From the NCBI GenBank assembly GCA_021405325.1, contig QWII01000047.1:1-64000 (forward strand): DNA of 64,000 bases, given 5' to 3'. The notes under the pieces were generated by a model. The model did not search any database. It saw only the letters and a program-made list of their open reading frames with translations, and was not told the origin of the DNA. This DNA is from Caldilinea sp. CFX5 (GTDB lineage: Bacteria; Chloroflexota; Anaerolineae; Caldilineales; Caldilineaceae). Both the position numbers and the translations under genes were made by a program. This document shows, one piece after another, positions 1 through 9,496 of this stretch; within the stretch, counting starts at the first letter, position 1; the number at the start of each line of letters is the position of its first letter.

Positions 1-74
1 GTAATCGTAGGTGCGGTTTGTAACCGCACGGTTCCCAGGGAGCAAGTGCGGTTACAAACCGCACCTACGATTAC
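1..74. repeat. Perfect inverted repeat with nested hairpins (family A)
   Basis: Two perfectly complementary 29-base arms (1-29 and 46-74) surround a 16-base loop. Each arm contains its own palindrome, GTGCGGTT / AACCGCAC, so one long stem or two small hairpins can form. A second copy with the same core lies at 42803-42864. It has no coding content. It could terminate an upstream transcript or be a MITE/REP-like element. Confidence 0.9.
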
Positions 75-209
75 CGGTTTATTTACCTAATGTTCATTAA
101 AACCTGACCGGCGTGGCGGGTCGAAACCGCACACATTCTGGACATGAGCGACGATAATTTTGCGTCCGTTCAAGCTGTTACCAAATCAAGCACCAAGGAG
201 GAATGAACG

Positions 210-1199
210 ATGTTGCGACACCGTAAAGTTGTGTCCCTGTTCGCCGTCATTATGCTGTTGGCTGTTGCCCTCAGCGCCTGTGTGGCGCCGGCCCCCGGTG
301 GGGCTGCGCCGGCAGCCGATGCCCCGGCTGCCGATGCCGCTGCTGCCGGTGAGACGATCAAGATCGGCGTCAGCATGTTGTTCGATGATCTGTGGCTCAC
401 CATTCTGCGCGATGCCATCACCGAGTACGCCGCCACCCAGGAAGGCGTTGAGCTGATTATGGTCGATTCCAAGGAAGATGTCGCCACCCAGTTGAGTCAG
501 GTCGAGAACTTTGTCACCCAGGGCGTCGATGCGATCATCTTGATCCCGCCGAACACCGATGCCACTGACCCGGCCACCAAGCTGGCGACCGATGCCGACA
601 TTCCGCTGGTCTATGTCAACCGCAAGCCGGCCAACCTGCCTGAAGGCGTCTACTATGTCGGCTCCGACTCCATCATTGCCGGTCGCTTGCAGATGGAATG
701 GCTGGCCGAACAACTGGGCGGCAAGGGCAACTGCGTCCTCATGAACGGTAACCTGAGCCAGGAAGCGGCCCAAATGCGCACCGCCGGCGTCAAGGAGATC
801 GTTGAAAAGAATCCTGACATCAAGATCATCAAGGAAGACACCGCCAACTGGAGCCGCGCTGAAGGCTTGGCCTTGATGGAAAACTGGCTCTCCACCGGCG
901 ACCAGATCGACTGCGTCGCCTCGAACAATGACGAAATGGCGATTGGCGCCTTGCAGGCCATTGAAGCAGCCGGCAAACTGGGCCAAATCCTCGTCGGCGG
1001 CGTCGATGCCTCGCCCGATGCGCTTGCCATGATGGATGAAGGCAAGCTCAACGTCACCGTCTTCCAGAATGCCGCCGGTCAAGGGGAAGGCGGCGTCAAG
1101 ACCGCTATCGCCCTCGCCCGCGGCGAAACCGTTGACCAACTCGTCTGGGTTGACTATGAATTGGTGACGCCGGAGAACTACAAGGATTACATGAAGTAA
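210..1199 (+). CDS. Sugar ABC transporter substrate-binding lipoprotein (CUT2 type)
   Basis: Extracytoplasmic sugar-binding protein of the ribose/galactose-type Peripla_BP_4 family, 329 aa. The first 24 residues form a lipoprotein signal: basic start, hydrophobic stretch, then the lipobox LSAC with the lipidated Cys followed by an Ala/Pro-rich linker. The mature domain starts near ETIKIGVSMLF and has the alternating alpha/beta pattern of the fold (VDAIILIPPNTDA, GGVDASPDALAMM). A good ribosome site (AGGAGG) precedes the ATG. It heads an operon with the matching ATPase and permease. The sugar cannot be read from the sequence; the downstream Gfo/Idh/MocA enzyme makes a pentose, hexose or inositol-like ligand plausible. 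Between the upstream repeat and this gene (75-209) no clear promoter was identified. Confidence 0.93.
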   Translation: MLRHRKVVSLFAVIMLLAVALSACVAPAPGGAAPAADAPAADAAAAGETIKIGVSMLFDDLWLTILRDAITEYAATQEGVELIMVDSKEDVATQLSQVENFVTQGVDAIILIPPNTDATDPATKLATDADIPLVYVNRKPANLPEGVYYVGSDSIIAGRLQMEWLAEQLGGKGNCVLMNGNLSQEAAQMRTAGVKEIVEKNPDIKIIKEDTANWSRAEGLALMENWLSTGDQIDCVASNNDEMAIGALQAIEAAGKLGQILVGGVDASPDALAMMDEGKLNVTVFQNAAGQGEGGVKTAIALARGETVDQLVWVDYELVTPENYKDYMK

Positions 1200-1212
1200 G
1201 CTTCAGTGATTT

Positions 1213-1265
1213 GTGATTCGTGCTGCGTGAGTTGTCATCACATCGGTTCACGCAACACGAATCAC
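1213..1265. repeat. Intergenic inverted repeat
   Basis: 18-base arms at 1213-1230 and 1248-1265 (core GTGATTCGTG) pair with one G-T wobble around a 17-base loop. It lies between the binding-protein and ATPase genes of the operon, where a stabilising mRNA hairpin often raises the level of the binding protein. There is no T-run, so it is not a typical terminator. Confidence 0.8.
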
Positions 1266-1293
1266 GAATCACGATTGGCAGCAGGAGAGCCAC

Positions 1294-2796
1294 ATGAACC
1301 ACGACCCCATCCTCGTCATGGAGCATATTTCAAAGGCGTTCCCCGGCGTCAAGGCGTTGCAGGATGTGCAGTTGACCGTGCGCAAGGGGACGGTTCATGC
1401 GCTCATGGGGGAGAATGGCGCCGGCAAATCGACGCTGATGAAGATCCTCAACGGGATGTATACACCGGACAGCGGCGCTATTACCTTCAATGGCAAAGTT
1501 GTGTCGATCCCCGATACCCAAACGGCCCTCAAACTGGGCATTTCCATGATCCATCAGGAACTTTCGCCCGTTCCTTATATGACGGTTGCCGAGAATATTT
1601 TCCTGGGGCGCGAGCCGGTGGGGCGCTTCGGTATGATTGACTGGCGCAAATTGGTGGCCAACACCCAAGCCCTGCTCGACCGTTTGGAGATTCACATTGA
1701 TCCCAATGCTGTGATGAAAGACCTGAGTGTCGCCAACACGCAGATGGTGGAGATCGCTAAAGCCATCTCCTATGACGCCAGTCTGATCATTATGGATGAG
1801 CCGACGTCGGCTATCACCGAGCGGGAAGTGGCCCATCTCTTCAAGATGATCCGGTCATTGCGCGAAAAAGGGGTGGCGATCATCTACATCACCCACAAGA
1901 TGAACGAGGTCTTCCAGATCGCCGATGACATTACTGTTCTCCGCGACGGCGCTCACATTGCCACGGTTCCTGCCGCCAAAACCAATCGCGATAACCTGAT
2001 CACCATGATGGTGGGGCGCGAGTTAACCAACATGTTCCCCAAGGAAGAAGCGCCGATTGGCGAGGTGGTGCTTTCGGTGCGCAATCTCACCCGTAAAGGC
2101 ATCGTCCAAGATGTCAGCTTTGACCTGCGCAAGGGCGAAATTTTAGGGCTGGCTGGGCTGATGGGCGCCGGGCGCACCGAGGTCATCGAAGGCATTTTTG
2201 GCATCCACCCGATTGATAGCGGCGAGATCACCATTCATGGCAAAAAAGCCGCCATCCAATCGCCGGCGGATGCCATCCGCCACGGCATGGCGTTACTGAC
2301 CGAAGATCGCAAGCTGACGGGGATTATGGGCGTCTTGCCGGTGCGCGACAACATGATGATTGCCAGTTTGCGCAATTACGAAGCCAATGGCTTTCTGAAA
2401 AAGCAGATGATCGAAGAGGTTTGCCGCCAGGAAAAGGGGCGGCTGGAGATCCGCACGCCCACCATGGATCAGGTCATCAAATTATTATCAGGCGGGAATC
2501 AGCAGAAAGTGCTGGTCTCGCGCTGGCTGCTCACCGCGCCGGATGTGCTGATTTTGGATGAGCCGACGCGCGGCATCGACGTAGGCGCCAAAGCGGAAAT
2601 TCACAAGTTGATGTGCAAGCTGGCGCAAGAAGGCAAAGCGATCATTATGATCTCTTCCGAGTTACCCGAAATCCTGGGCATGAGCGACCGTGTGCTGGTG
2701 ATGCACGAAGGTAAAGTTGGCGGCGAATTTATGCGCGCCCAAGCCACCCAAGAAAATATTATGCGGGCCGCAACCGGACAAAATGGGGTAAATTAG
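1294..2796 (+). CDS. Sugar ABC transporter ATP-binding protein (RbsA/MglA-like)
   Basis: Energising subunit of the CUT2 importer, 500 aa, with two tandem ABC domains as usual for this family. Domain 1 has a canonical Walker A (GENGAGKST, about residue 40) and Walker B ([11 protein letters not shown]), but a degenerate signature ([14 protein letters not shown]). Domain 2 has a degenerate Walker A ([10 protein letters not shown]), a good signature ([14 protein letters not shown]) and Walker B ([12 protein letters not shown]). This asymmetry is characteristic of RbsA/XylG/MglA proteins. The ATG follows AGGAG. It lies between the binding-protein and permease genes, so one transcript probably encodes the whole importer. 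Confidence 0.95.
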   Translation: MNHDPILVMEHISKAFPGVKALQDVQLTVRKGTVHALMGENGAGKSTLMKILNGMYTPDSGAITFNGKVVSIPDTQTALKLGISMIHQELSPVPYMTVAENIFLGREPVGRFGMIDWRKLVANTQALLDRLEIHIDPNAVMKDLSVANTQMVEIAKAISYDASLIIMDEPTSAITEREVAHLFKMIRSLREKGVAIIYITHKMNEVFQIADDITVLRDGAHIATVPAAKTNRDNLITMMVGRELTNMFPKEEAPIGEVVLSVRNLTRKGIVQDVSFDLRKGEILGLAGLMGAGRTEVIEGIFGIHPIDSGEITIHGKKAAIQSPADAIRHGMALLTEDRKLTGIMGVLPVRDNMMIASLRNYEANGFLKKQMIEEVCRQEKGRLEIRTPTMDQVIKLLSGGNQQKVLVSRWLLTAPDVLILDEPTRGIDVGAKAEIHKLMCKLAQEGKAIIMISSELPEILGMSDRVLVMHEGKVGGEFMRAQATQENIMRAATGQNGVN

Positions 2797-2831
2797 CACT
2801 TTTGATTTATCGTGTCGATTATTCGTGTGGT

Positions 2832-2882
2832 GATTGGGTGATTCGGTGATTTCGACAAGCTCAATCACCGAATCACCCAATC
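2832..2882. repeat. Intergenic inverted repeat
   Basis: Perfect 20-base arms (2832-2851 and 2863-2882) with core GATTCGGTGATT, around the loop TCGACAAGCTC. It sits in the gap between the ATPase and permease genes of one operon and lacks a terminator T-run. Confidence 0.85.
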
Positions 2883-2894
2883 CTGAGAAATACC

Positions 2895-3932
2895 ATGTCG
2901 ACTTCCACCCTTGCCAAATCTCAAAACAAAGAGGCCAACCGTGATTGGTTGAGCGGCTTTGTCCGCAAGTATGCGATTGTTTTGATCTTTATCGCTATGT
3001 TTATCGCGATGGCGTTGATGACCGATGCGTTCTTGTCACCGCGCAATTTGCTCAACATTGTGCGCCAGATTTCCGTGGTGGGCTTGATTGCCATTGGGGT
3101 GACGATGGTCATTATCACCACCGGGATTGATCTCTCCTCCGGCTCGGTCTTGGCCTTGTCTGCTGTCATTGTCGCCAGTCTCGCCCAGCAACCGGACTGG
3201 CATGACGCCAAGTTTCCGGGGCTGCAACTGCCGTTGATTGTCCCGATCCTGGCCGCGCTGTTGGTTGGCGCCGCCTGTGGTTGGGTGAATGGCGCCTTGA
3301 TTGCCGGCTTTCGCATCCCCCCCTTTATCGCCACGCTGGGCATGATGACGGTGGCGCGCGGCTTTGCCTTGATCTACTCCAATCGGCCCGTCAGCGGCCT
3401 AACCGATTCCTTCAATTACATCGGTCAGGGCGAAATCTTTAAGGTGATGCCGGTGGCGGGACAACCGGATATGGGCATTCCGATCCCGATTTTGATTTTA
3501 TTAGCGGTCGCCATTGCGGCGCACATCATGCTCAACAACACACGTTTTGGGCGCCATATCTATGCCATCGGCGGCAATGAACAGGCGGCGCGCATCTCCG
3601 GGCTGAATGTGGGGCGGATCAAAATCGGCGTCTATACCATCGCCGGTCTCCTGGCCGGGTTATCCGGGTTGGTATTAACCTCGCGCATCGGTTCCGGGCA
3701 AGCCGGGTTGGGGGTTGGCTACGAATTAGACGCCATCGCCGCCGCCGTCATCGGTGGCGTTAGCCTCTCCGGCGGCATCGGCACCATTTGGGGGACGATG
3801 GTCGGCGCACTGATCATCGGCGTTCTCAACAATGGGCTGGACTTATTGAATGTCTCGGCCTATTGGCAGACGATTGTCAAAGGCTCGATCATCGTCGCCG
3901 CCGTCATCATCGATGAACGGAAAAATCGCTAA
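2895..3932 (+). CDS. Sugar ABC transporter permease (RbsC-like)
   Basis: Membrane subunit of the CUT2 sugar importer, 345 aa. Hydrophobic segments run through most of the chain, starting near residue 28 ([16 protein letters not shown]). Family motifs are present: [22 protein letters not shown] in the N-terminal half, and [18 protein letters not shown] followed by the C-terminal [15 protein letters not shown]. These match the BPD_transp_2 family. It completes the transporter with the two preceding genes. Confidence 0.95.
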   Translation: MSTSTLAKSQNKEANRDWLSGFVRKYAIVLIFIAMFIAMALMTDAFLSPRNLLNIVRQISVVGLIAIGVTMVIITTGIDLSSGSVLALSAVIVASLAQQPDWHDAKFPGLQLPLIVPILAALLVGAACGWVNGALIAGFRIPPFIATLGMMTVARGFALIYSNRPVSGLTDSFNYIGQGEIFKVMPVAGQPDMGIPIPILILLAVAIAAHIMLNNTRFGRHIYAIGGNEQAARISGLNVGRIKIGVYTIAGLLAGLSGLVLTSRIGSGQAGLGVGYELDAIAAAVIGGVSLSGGIGTIWGTMVGALIIGVLNNGLDLLNVSAYWQTIVKGSIIVAAVIIDERKNR

Positions 3933-3999
3933 AACCATTGCTGGTTCCCACTGCTCTGGATGGGAACTGGATTGGACGGTGGGAGCGAGATAAGGGATT

Positions 4000-4569
4000 A
4001 TGCTTTATTTGCTTGGCGGTGTGGCGCGCACGGGGAAATCGACGATTGCACGGCGCTTTTTGGCGCAGACGGGAACGCCCTTCTTTGCGCTCGATTATTT
4101 GATGATGGGTTGCAGCAACGGCGCGCCGTTGTTAGGGGTCGATCCGAATGAGGGTGATCAGCAGACCGCCGCCAAATTGGCGCCAATCATCAAAGCAATG
4201 GCAACCGCGATGTTGGAAAATGGCGAAACGTACCTGCTAGAAGGGGTGCAGTTGCAACCCCAAGTCGCCGCCGAACTGAGTCATCAATTTCCCGGCCAGG
4301 TGCGCACGGCTTTTGTCGGCTATGCCGAGAGCGATCCGTTGACCAAAGCCCAGCAGATTCGCCAATTTGACGGCGGGACTAATGACTGGTTGAGCCATGA
4401 AAGTGATGAGGAATTGCTGGCGATGGTCGCCGCGCTCAAAGCGATGAGTCAATGGGTGCGGGCTGAATGTCAAACCTATAGCTTGCCCTATTTTGATACA
4501 TCCGCTGATTTTACTGCCACCCTTGACCGTGTTGTTGATTTTCTGAAAGCAGGCCCCCAGGTTGCGTAG
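4000..4569 (+). CDS. P-loop kinase-like protein
   Basis: 189-aa cytosolic protein opening with a short beta strand and a Walker A motif (GVARTGKST, residues 7-15), as in small-molecule kinases of the adenylate kinase/AAA_33 fold. The following ALDYLMMG resembles the region where such kinases place their substrate. No diagnostic substrate motif was recognised. It lies 67 bases after the permease gene and just before the LacI regulator, so a role in phosphorylating the imported compound is possible but only inferred from context. Confidence 0.65.
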   Translation: MLYLLGGVARTGKSTIARRFLAQTGTPFFALDYLMMGCSNGAPLLGVDPNEGDQQTAAKLAPIIKAMATAMLENGETYLLEGVQLQPQVAAELSHQFPGQVRTAFVGYAESDPLTKAQQIRQFDGGTNDWLSHESDEELLAMVAALKAMSQWVRAECQTYSLPYFDTSADFTATLDRVVDFLKAGPQVA

Positions 4570-4590
4570 CATGAAGTGTCACTGGTCGTC

Positions 4591-5613
4591 ATGACATCTA
4601 AACGAGTTACCCATAAAGATGTGGCCGAGCGCGCCGGCGTTTCCGTTGCCACTGTTTCCTATGTCCTCAACAATGGCCCACGCCCGGTGGCGCCCGAAAC
4701 CCGACTTAAGGTGGAAGAAGCGATTGCCGAACTGGGCTATTACCCCAACGAATTGGCCCGCAGTCTGCGTTTGCAACACAGTTCGACCATCGGGTTGATT
4801 CTGCCCAACATCATGAACCCGGTCTTTGCTGAGATTGCCCACGAGATGGAGAGCGCTTGTCGCCAAGAAGGCTTTTTACTCCTCCTCTGTAACAGCGACC
4901 GCGAACATAACCGCGAAGAGCATTTTATCCAGATCCTGCGCGCAAAACAGGTAGACGGGGTGGTCATTACCCCACACGCCGATCCAGTCAATTTGATTCA
5001 CCCCTTGGTGCAAGCCCATATCCCGGTTGTTGTGTTAGAACATGATCTGGCCAATGTCCATTGCATCGTTATGGATGAGATGCAGGGCGGTCGCATTGCC
5101 ACCCAACATTTGATCGATCTGGGCCACCGACGGATTGCTTTACTCAAACGCACGCCCAGCAGCGCGCTCAGCCGGGAACGATTCCTGGGCTATCAACAAG
5201 CATTAACAACAGCCAACATCCCGTATGATCCCCACCTTGTCTTAGAATGCGCCGCTGGTCAGAACGCCGGCGTACAGGCCATGCAACAGTTGTTGACGCT
5301 GGCTGAACCGCCAACAGCAGTCTTTACCCATAACGATGTGTTGGCGATGGGCGCACTTCACGCCATTCGCCAGGCCGGATTAACCGTCCCCGGTGATATT
5401 TCCGTGGTAGGCTACGATGACATCACCAGCGCCGCGTATCTCTCGCCACCGCTCACCACGGTGCGCAGCCCCAAAGCCGAATTGGGAGCGTTGGCTGGAC
5501 GCACAATTTTGGCGCTTGTGCGCCAGAAGAATGCCCTGACGCCACAAACCGTTACCTTGCCGGTGGAATTGGTGGTACGCGCCTCGACGGCGCCACCGCC
5601 GGCTCAACCCTAG
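4591..5613 (+). CDS. LacI family transcriptional regulator
   Basis: Predicted sugar-responsive DNA-binding regulator, 340 aa from this start. The N-terminal helix-turn-helix is typical (VTHKDVAERAGVSVATVSYV with the hinge VLNNG). A Peripla_BP-like effector domain follows (STIGLILPNIMNPVFAEI; ISVVGYDDITSAAYLSPPLTTV). An in-frame GTG at 4576 would add five residues; the ATG at 4591 gives the usual family N-terminus, and neither start has a strong ribosome site. It probably controls the surrounding import and catabolism operon, with the imported sugar or a derivative as the likely effector. Confidence 0.93.
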   Translation: MTSKRVTHKDVAERAGVSVATVSYVLNNGPRPVAPETRLKVEEAIAELGYYPNELARSLRLQHSSTIGLILPNIMNPVFAEIAHEMESACRQEGFLLLLCNSDREHNREEHFIQILRAKQVDGVVITPHADPVNLIHPLVQAHIPVVVLEHDLANVHCIVMDEMQGGRIATQHLIDLGHRRIALLKRTPSSALSRERFLGYQQALTTANIPYDPHLVLECAAGQNAGVQAMQQLLTLAEPPTAVFTHNDVLAMGALHAIRQAGLTVPGDISVVGYDDITSAAYLSPPLTTVRSPKAELGALAGRTILALVRQKNALTPQTVTLPVELVVRASTAPPPAQP

Positions 5614-5626
5614 AAATTGTCAAACC

Positions 5627-6703
5627 ATGAGCCACAAAGAAGCAAAGCTGTTGCGGATCGGCATCCTCGGCGCCGGGCCAATTTCCCAAGCCGCCCATTT
5701 CGACGCCACACGGAAGGCGCGCAATGCTGAGTTGGTCGCCATCTGTGACGCCGCCGAAGATTTGTTGCAACGCGCGGCGGCGATTCACCAACCCCAACGC
5801 GTCTACACCGATTTTGACGCCATGTTGGCCGACCCTAAGATCGATGCCGTGATCATTGGCGTGGCTGATCAATTTCATGTACCGCTGGCGCAACGGGCGT
5901 TGCTGGCCGGGAAACATGTCCTGGTGGAAAAGCCGCTGGGCGTGAGCATTGAGGAATGTGAAGCGTTGCGGCAGACGGTACAGGCCACAAAACTGGTCCT
6001 CCAAATCGGCAACAACAAGCGCTTTGACCCCGGCTTTGCCTTTGCCCACACCTTTATCCAGGAGCAGATGGGCCAACGCATGGCGCTCAAAGCCTGGTAT
6101 TACGACTCGGTCTACCGCTACACCATGACCGACAACCTGCAACCCTTGCCCATCACCAGCGCCAACGCCCGCAAGCCTGCCGGCAACCCCAAAGCCGACA
6201 AGCCGCGCTACTTTATGTTGACGCATGGCAGTCATCTGGTCGATACCGCTCGCTTTTTCGGCGGCGAGATTGTCCAGGTGCAGGCGCGCACAGCCCACCG
6301 TTTTGACGCCTACTGCTGGTTTATCGCCGTCGATTTTGCTGATGGCAGCGTCGGGCATCTCGATTTAATTATCCCGATTCGCGGCGACTTTGAGGAAGGT
6401 TTTCAGATTTTTGGCGAACATGGCAGCGTGCAAGGCCGCGCCTATTTGCCCTGGTATCATAAAGCCAGCCATGTCGAGTGCTTTTCCACGGCGGATCGCC
6501 AATACCATCGTGTGCTGGGTGAGGATGCGTACACCTATAAACGCCAAATCGAAGGCTTTGCTGACACCATTCTGCAGGGTATTCCCCAACAGGGGGCCAC
6601 CATCGATGACGGGATTGCCGCCATGCGGGCGATGGTCGCCATCGCCCGCTCGGTTGAATGGGGGAGGCCAGTCGCGTTGGCAGAAGTTTCTGGCAGCGTC
6701 TAG
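5627..6703 (+). CDS. Gfo/Idh/MocA family NAD(P)-dependent oxidoreductase
   Basis: 358-aa dehydrogenase of sugars or cyclitols. The N-terminal Rossmann fold begins LRIGILGAGPISQAAH (GxGxxx dinucleotide motif near residue 15). The family's EKPLG motif, which carries the conserved Lys, follows near residue 105 (HVLVEKPLGV). The C-terminal half is the alpha/beta substrate domain, with THGSHLVDTARFF as a plausible catalytic His region. It starts 13 bases after the LacI gene and closes the operon. Myo-inositol 2-dehydrogenase or another sugar dehydrogenase are both possible. Confidence 0.9.
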   Translation: MSHKEAKLLRIGILGAGPISQAAHFDATRKARNAELVAICDAAEDLLQRAAAIHQPQRVYTDFDAMLADPKIDAVIIGVADQFHVPLAQRALLAGKHVLVEKPLGVSIEECEALRQTVQATKLVLQIGNNKRFDPGFAFAHTFIQEQMGQRMALKAWYYDSVYRYTMTDNLQPLPITSANARKPAGNPKADKPRYFMLTHGSHLVDTARFFGGEIVQVQARTAHRFDAYCWFIAVDFADGSVGHLDLIIPIRGDFEEGFQIFGEHGSVQGRAYLPWYHKASHVECFSTADRQYHRVLGEDAYTYKRQIEGFADTILQGIPQQGATIDDGIAAMRAMVAIARSVEWGRPVALAEVSGSV

Positions 6704-6763
6704 GCGCCTTAGCTGTGGGGTGGTTGGGATAGCGACTGGCGTCAACGCAACCATCCCATAGGG

Positions 6764-6940
6764 TTAAGCCGCGGGTATACCCGCGCGTAACAATGCAATC
6801 ACCTCACGGCGATCCGTCTCATCTTCCAGGTTGGCCTCAGCCCATTGCAAGGGCGTCCAGTTCATTTCACTATCACGCGCCGTGCAATCAGCGCCATAAG
6901 CGAGAAGCAACTTGGGCATTCCCGGTAACAGGCGCAACAT
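6764..6940 (-). pseudogene. Ankyrin-repeat protein remnant
   Basis: On the minus strand an open stretch of 58 codons from ATG (6940) to TAA (6764) encodes the ankyrin-like sequence KLLLAYGADCTARDSEMNWT followed by TPLQWAEANLED and a closing helix with EVIALLRAGIPAA. This is about one and a half ankyrin repeats. An in-frame TAG lies just upstream of the ATG, so it looks like the truncated C-terminus of a once longer gene. Confidence 0.6.
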
Positions 6941-7007
6941 GCCAGTCTAGAGAAGGCCCTCTAGGAATAAGACCCACTTTTCTCGGCAAAGGTTGGTAAA
7001 TTGCCTA

Positions 7008-7036
7008 TTGACAAATTGTCTAAATTGATCTATTAT
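7008..7036 (+). promoter_or_regulatory. Promoter of the padR operon with AT-rich operator region
   Basis: TTGACA (7008-7013), a 17-base spacer and TATTAT (7031-7036) make a near-consensus sigma-70 promoter. The region between it and the gene (7037-7095) is very AT-rich and contains GATATATC and further ATATC/GATAT half-sites. Those are the kind of palindrome bound by PadR proteins, so autoregulation is likely. Confidence 0.65.
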
Positions 7037-7109
7037 ATCAAAAACAGATATATCAATAATAAATATATACTGACTTGATATAGTAGATAAAATCAATTTG
7101 AGCAAGCTC

Positions 7110-7475
7110 ATGGCAAAACACGACCCAAATGCGCGCCTTCCCCTCAAGCGCGCCGAATTTCATATCTTGTTAGCCCTGGCCGGTGGCGAGCAACATGGCT
7201 ATAGCATCATGCAAGAGGTTGAAAGCCTGACCGACGGCGCCATCCAACTGGGGCCGGGGACGCTCTACACGACGATCAAGCGCATGGTCGACGAAGGTCT
7301 GATCGCCGAGTCCGCAAACCGACCCGATCCAGCGTTGGATGATCAACGGCGGCGCTACTACAAACTCACCAATTTTGGCCGGCGCGTGGTGGCGGCTGAG
7401 GCGCGCCGATTGGCGCAGTTGGTTGAGGTTGCGCGGGCACGACATTTGTTGGAAAATCCAGACGCCACGGCATAA
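7110..7475 (+). CDS. PadR family transcriptional regulator
   Basis: 121-aa winged-helix regulator. The diagnostic PadR pattern is present: FHILLALAGGEQHGYSIMQE, then LGPGTLYTTIKRMVDEGLI and the wing region RRRYYKLTNFGRRVV. A TTG at 7098 could add four residues; the ATG at 7110 is preferred. It is transcribed from the near-consensus promoter just upstream and precedes a membrane protein gene by 29 bases. This PadR-plus-membrane-protein pairing is common and suggests the regulator controls both genes. Confidence 0.92.
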   Translation: MAKHDPNARLPLKRAEFHILLALAGGEQHGYSIMQEVESLTDGAIQLGPGTLYTTIKRMVDEGLIAESANRPDPALDDQRRRYYKLTNFGRRVVAAEARRLAQLVEVARARHLLENPDATA

Positions 7476-7504
7476 CCTATCCCCGCTTCAATCAGGAATT
7501 CACC

Positions 7505-8242
7505 ATGACTGGAGAAACGCACCACCTTGCCTTTGCGCTATGTGCCTATCGTTTCCTCTTGCGCATCTATCCCCCAACCTTTCGGCAAGAATATGGCCTG
7601 GAAATGGGTCAGGTCTTTCAAACCACTTGTCTTGTCCGTTTACAACAGCGGGGCTGGCGAGGGCTGGTTCTCTATTGTCTCTACGCGTTTATTGATCTGT
7701 TGCTCACGGCCAGCCAGGAATGGTGGCGCGTCTGTACAGCCGATCCTGGTCTAGAAAGGAGTCGAATCATGTTACGACCGGTTGACGAATTTCGCCCATT
7801 TCTGGAAGAGATGACCACTGCGCTAGAACGCCAGCCCACCTACTACCCGCTCTTTGTCACCAAGATTGAAGCGTTGCAATCGGTCAACACCGTGGCCGAC
7901 TGCCTGGCGCTGGAAGGCGACCTCGCCGACGCGACCACGCTCTTTACGCTTTTCCAAAGCGCCGGTGAGGGGATGCCGCCAGCAACAACGCCCCGCTGGC
8001 TGGCGCGGCTGTGTGAGGCGGTGCGCCAATCACAGGTTGATGTAGCCGATGCTCCCGCCGCTGAAGTAACCGGTCACCTGATCCGGCGCATCTATGCCGA
8101 TCCTGATCTTTTTGAGTTGATCGCTGCCGAAGAGGTGGGTCAACAGTTGGTGGATGTGGTGGAGAGTCTAGCGCTGGATGGCAATGTGGAAGAGATCGAC
8201 CAGATGTTAGCGCTGATGCAACAATTGGGGAACGGTAAATAA
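7505..8242 (+). CDS. Putative membrane-anchored protein with permease-prefix-like N-terminus
   Basis: 245 aa. The N-terminus (YRFLLRIYPPTFRQEYGLEM) matches the short prefix found before many FtsX-type ABC permeases that are encoded beside PadR regulators. One hydrophobic segment follows around residues 48-66 (GLVLYCLYAFIDLLLTA). The remaining two thirds are soluble, acidic and helical with no recognised fold; no permease domain follows, unlike in full-length relatives. It probably shares a transcript with the padR gene. Function unknown. Confidence 0.6.
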   Translation: MTGETHHLAFALCAYRFLLRIYPPTFRQEYGLEMGQVFQTTCLVRLQQRGWRGLVLYCLYAFIDLLLTASQEWWRVCTADPGLERSRIMLRPVDEFRPFLEEMTTALERQPTYYPLFVTKIEALQSVNTVADCLALEGDLADATTLFTLFQSAGEGMPPATTPRWLARLCEAVRQSQVDVADAPAAEVTGHLIRRIYADPDLFELIAAEEVGQQLVDVVESLALDGNVEEIDQMLALMQQLGNGK

Positions 8243-8677
8243 GGGCTACAGGTCGTTTACTGCATAGCAAACAATTCGCCTGTCACCCTGAAAGGGTCTT
8301 TTATCTGCCCCATACGAAGACCCTTTCAGGGTGACAGGCGAAAACCTATTTTCAGGAGCCGCAGCGATGACAACAAAGCTACGTCAGTCATACTCTCTCA
8401 TGTACTATTTGGTAGCGTGCTCCCCTATAAATAAGCCCCACGATCCACAGAAAAGGTTTCAACGATGCGTAAAGGTGTTGCGACCACCACAAATGGTCTA
8501 CTGCGTACTTACCAATGCCCGCCTACGCCAAAAGTTTACCTATTTTTTATTGTGCTTTTACGGCTGATTGTGAATGTTTGAGGAGGGGTCGGTTTAGAAA
8601 GTGGCGCTAACCGGCTGTTACGTGGTGATTCATCGATTGCCGGCAGCGCCTGTTGCGGAGTGTGTAACGTACTGATC
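8243..8677. other. Non-coding gap with one perfect hairpin
   Basis: 435 bases between the padR operon and the convergent ExoD gene. It contains a perfect inverted repeat with 26-base arms at 8275-8300 and 8317-8342 (core CACCCTGAAAGGGTC, itself partly palindromic). A 78-codon open frame at 8331-8567 overlaps the hairpin and resembles no known protein, so it is not called. The rest shows no recognisable feature. Confidence 0.75.
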
Positions 8678-9310
8678 TTATAGACCGGAGAGGAGACTTT
8701 GGCCGCCAATGAGGAGCGCCAACGCTAAACCAGCAAAGAAGAGAACAGTTAATCCCAGTGCACCATAGCCAGCGACAATAAAAACGCCATCGCGCTGGAG
8801 CATCCCCAACGCCAGCAGCAAAACCGCCAGCGCCGGCAAGGTATTAGAAAAGGGAATGAAACTCAACGGAAAGAGCAGCAACACGCCACCAGCCGTCAAC
8901 GCCAAGCCGTTAATGCGATTCATCAGATCACCTTCGGTCAGTTGGCGCAGACGTACCCCCATCCATTGTTCGATCCGGGCAAAGAAGTGAATCCCTTTTT
9001 CCAAGACCGGCACCAGATGTTCACAGGTCAACTCATGGCGCAAGATGCGATCGGGCAACCAGAGCGCCCGATTGAGGGTGACGCTAATGCCGATAAAAAT
9101 AATGACCAGCCCAAAGACTGTGCTGACCCCCGGAATCGAGACAGGGAGCAAAGAGGGTATCGTCAAGATTGTACAAAAGACCAGCAGCCCTTGTTCGCCG
9201 ATCAAGCCTAACAGTTGCTGAAACGTAACACTCTCCCCACGAATTTCGGCAATTGTCCGCTTTAGCGCGACACTCAAAGCCACATCAGTATCGTGAAAGC
9301 GTGAATCCAT
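8678..9310 (-). CDS. ExoD family exopolysaccharide-associated membrane protein
   Basis: 210-aa integral membrane protein of the ExoD family. The soluble N-terminus (VTFQQLLGLIGEQGLLVFCT) leads into hydrophobic hairpins with the family's ILTIPSLLPVSIPGVSTVFG. LPDRILRHELTCEHLVP follows in the middle and further membrane segments lie after residue 130 (GVLLLFPLSFIPFSNTLPAL). ExoD proteins are linked to exopolysaccharide production and alkali tolerance in rhizobia; the exact activity is unknown. The gene is monocistronic here. Confidence 0.88.
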   Translation of the reverse strand: MDSRFHDTDVALSVALKRTIAEIRGESVTFQQLLGLIGEQGLLVFCTILTIPSLLPVSIPGVSTVFGLVIIFIGISVTLNRALWLPDRILRHELTCEHLVPVLEKGIHFFARIEQWMGVRLRQLTEGDLMNRINGLALTAGGVLLLFPLSFIPFSNTLPALAVLLLALGMLQRDGVFIVAGYGALGLTVLFFAGLALALLIGGQSLLSGL

Positions 9311-9496
9311 TCAACCGTCTCCTTATGGTAAATTGTCGATAAACGATAGAATACCTTTGCATAAAGGCCAAAACATATTACACTGCTTCATCATGCCCAG
9401 GCGCCTGGTGCGCAGCGTCGAAGTGTACACTATCACAATGGACTGCCCAAATTGCACCGCTGCCCTCAGGCAATTTCAGTGAAAGTATCGCTTATT

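Noticed and set aside
186..1139. Long minus-strand open frame of 317 codons opposite the substrate-binding protein gene
   Set aside because: It is the antisense shadow of a clear lipoprotein gene with ribosome site and family motifs; its translation has no recognisable domain.
5552..6358. Minus-strand 268-codon frame opposite the Gfo/Idh/MocA gene
   Set aside because: Antisense shadow; the plus-strand product has intact Rossmann and EKPLG motifs.
8331..8567. 78-codon open frame in the gap before the ExoD gene
   Set aside because: It starts inside a perfect hairpin, has no ribosome site or similarity that I can recognise, and is low in protein-like composition.
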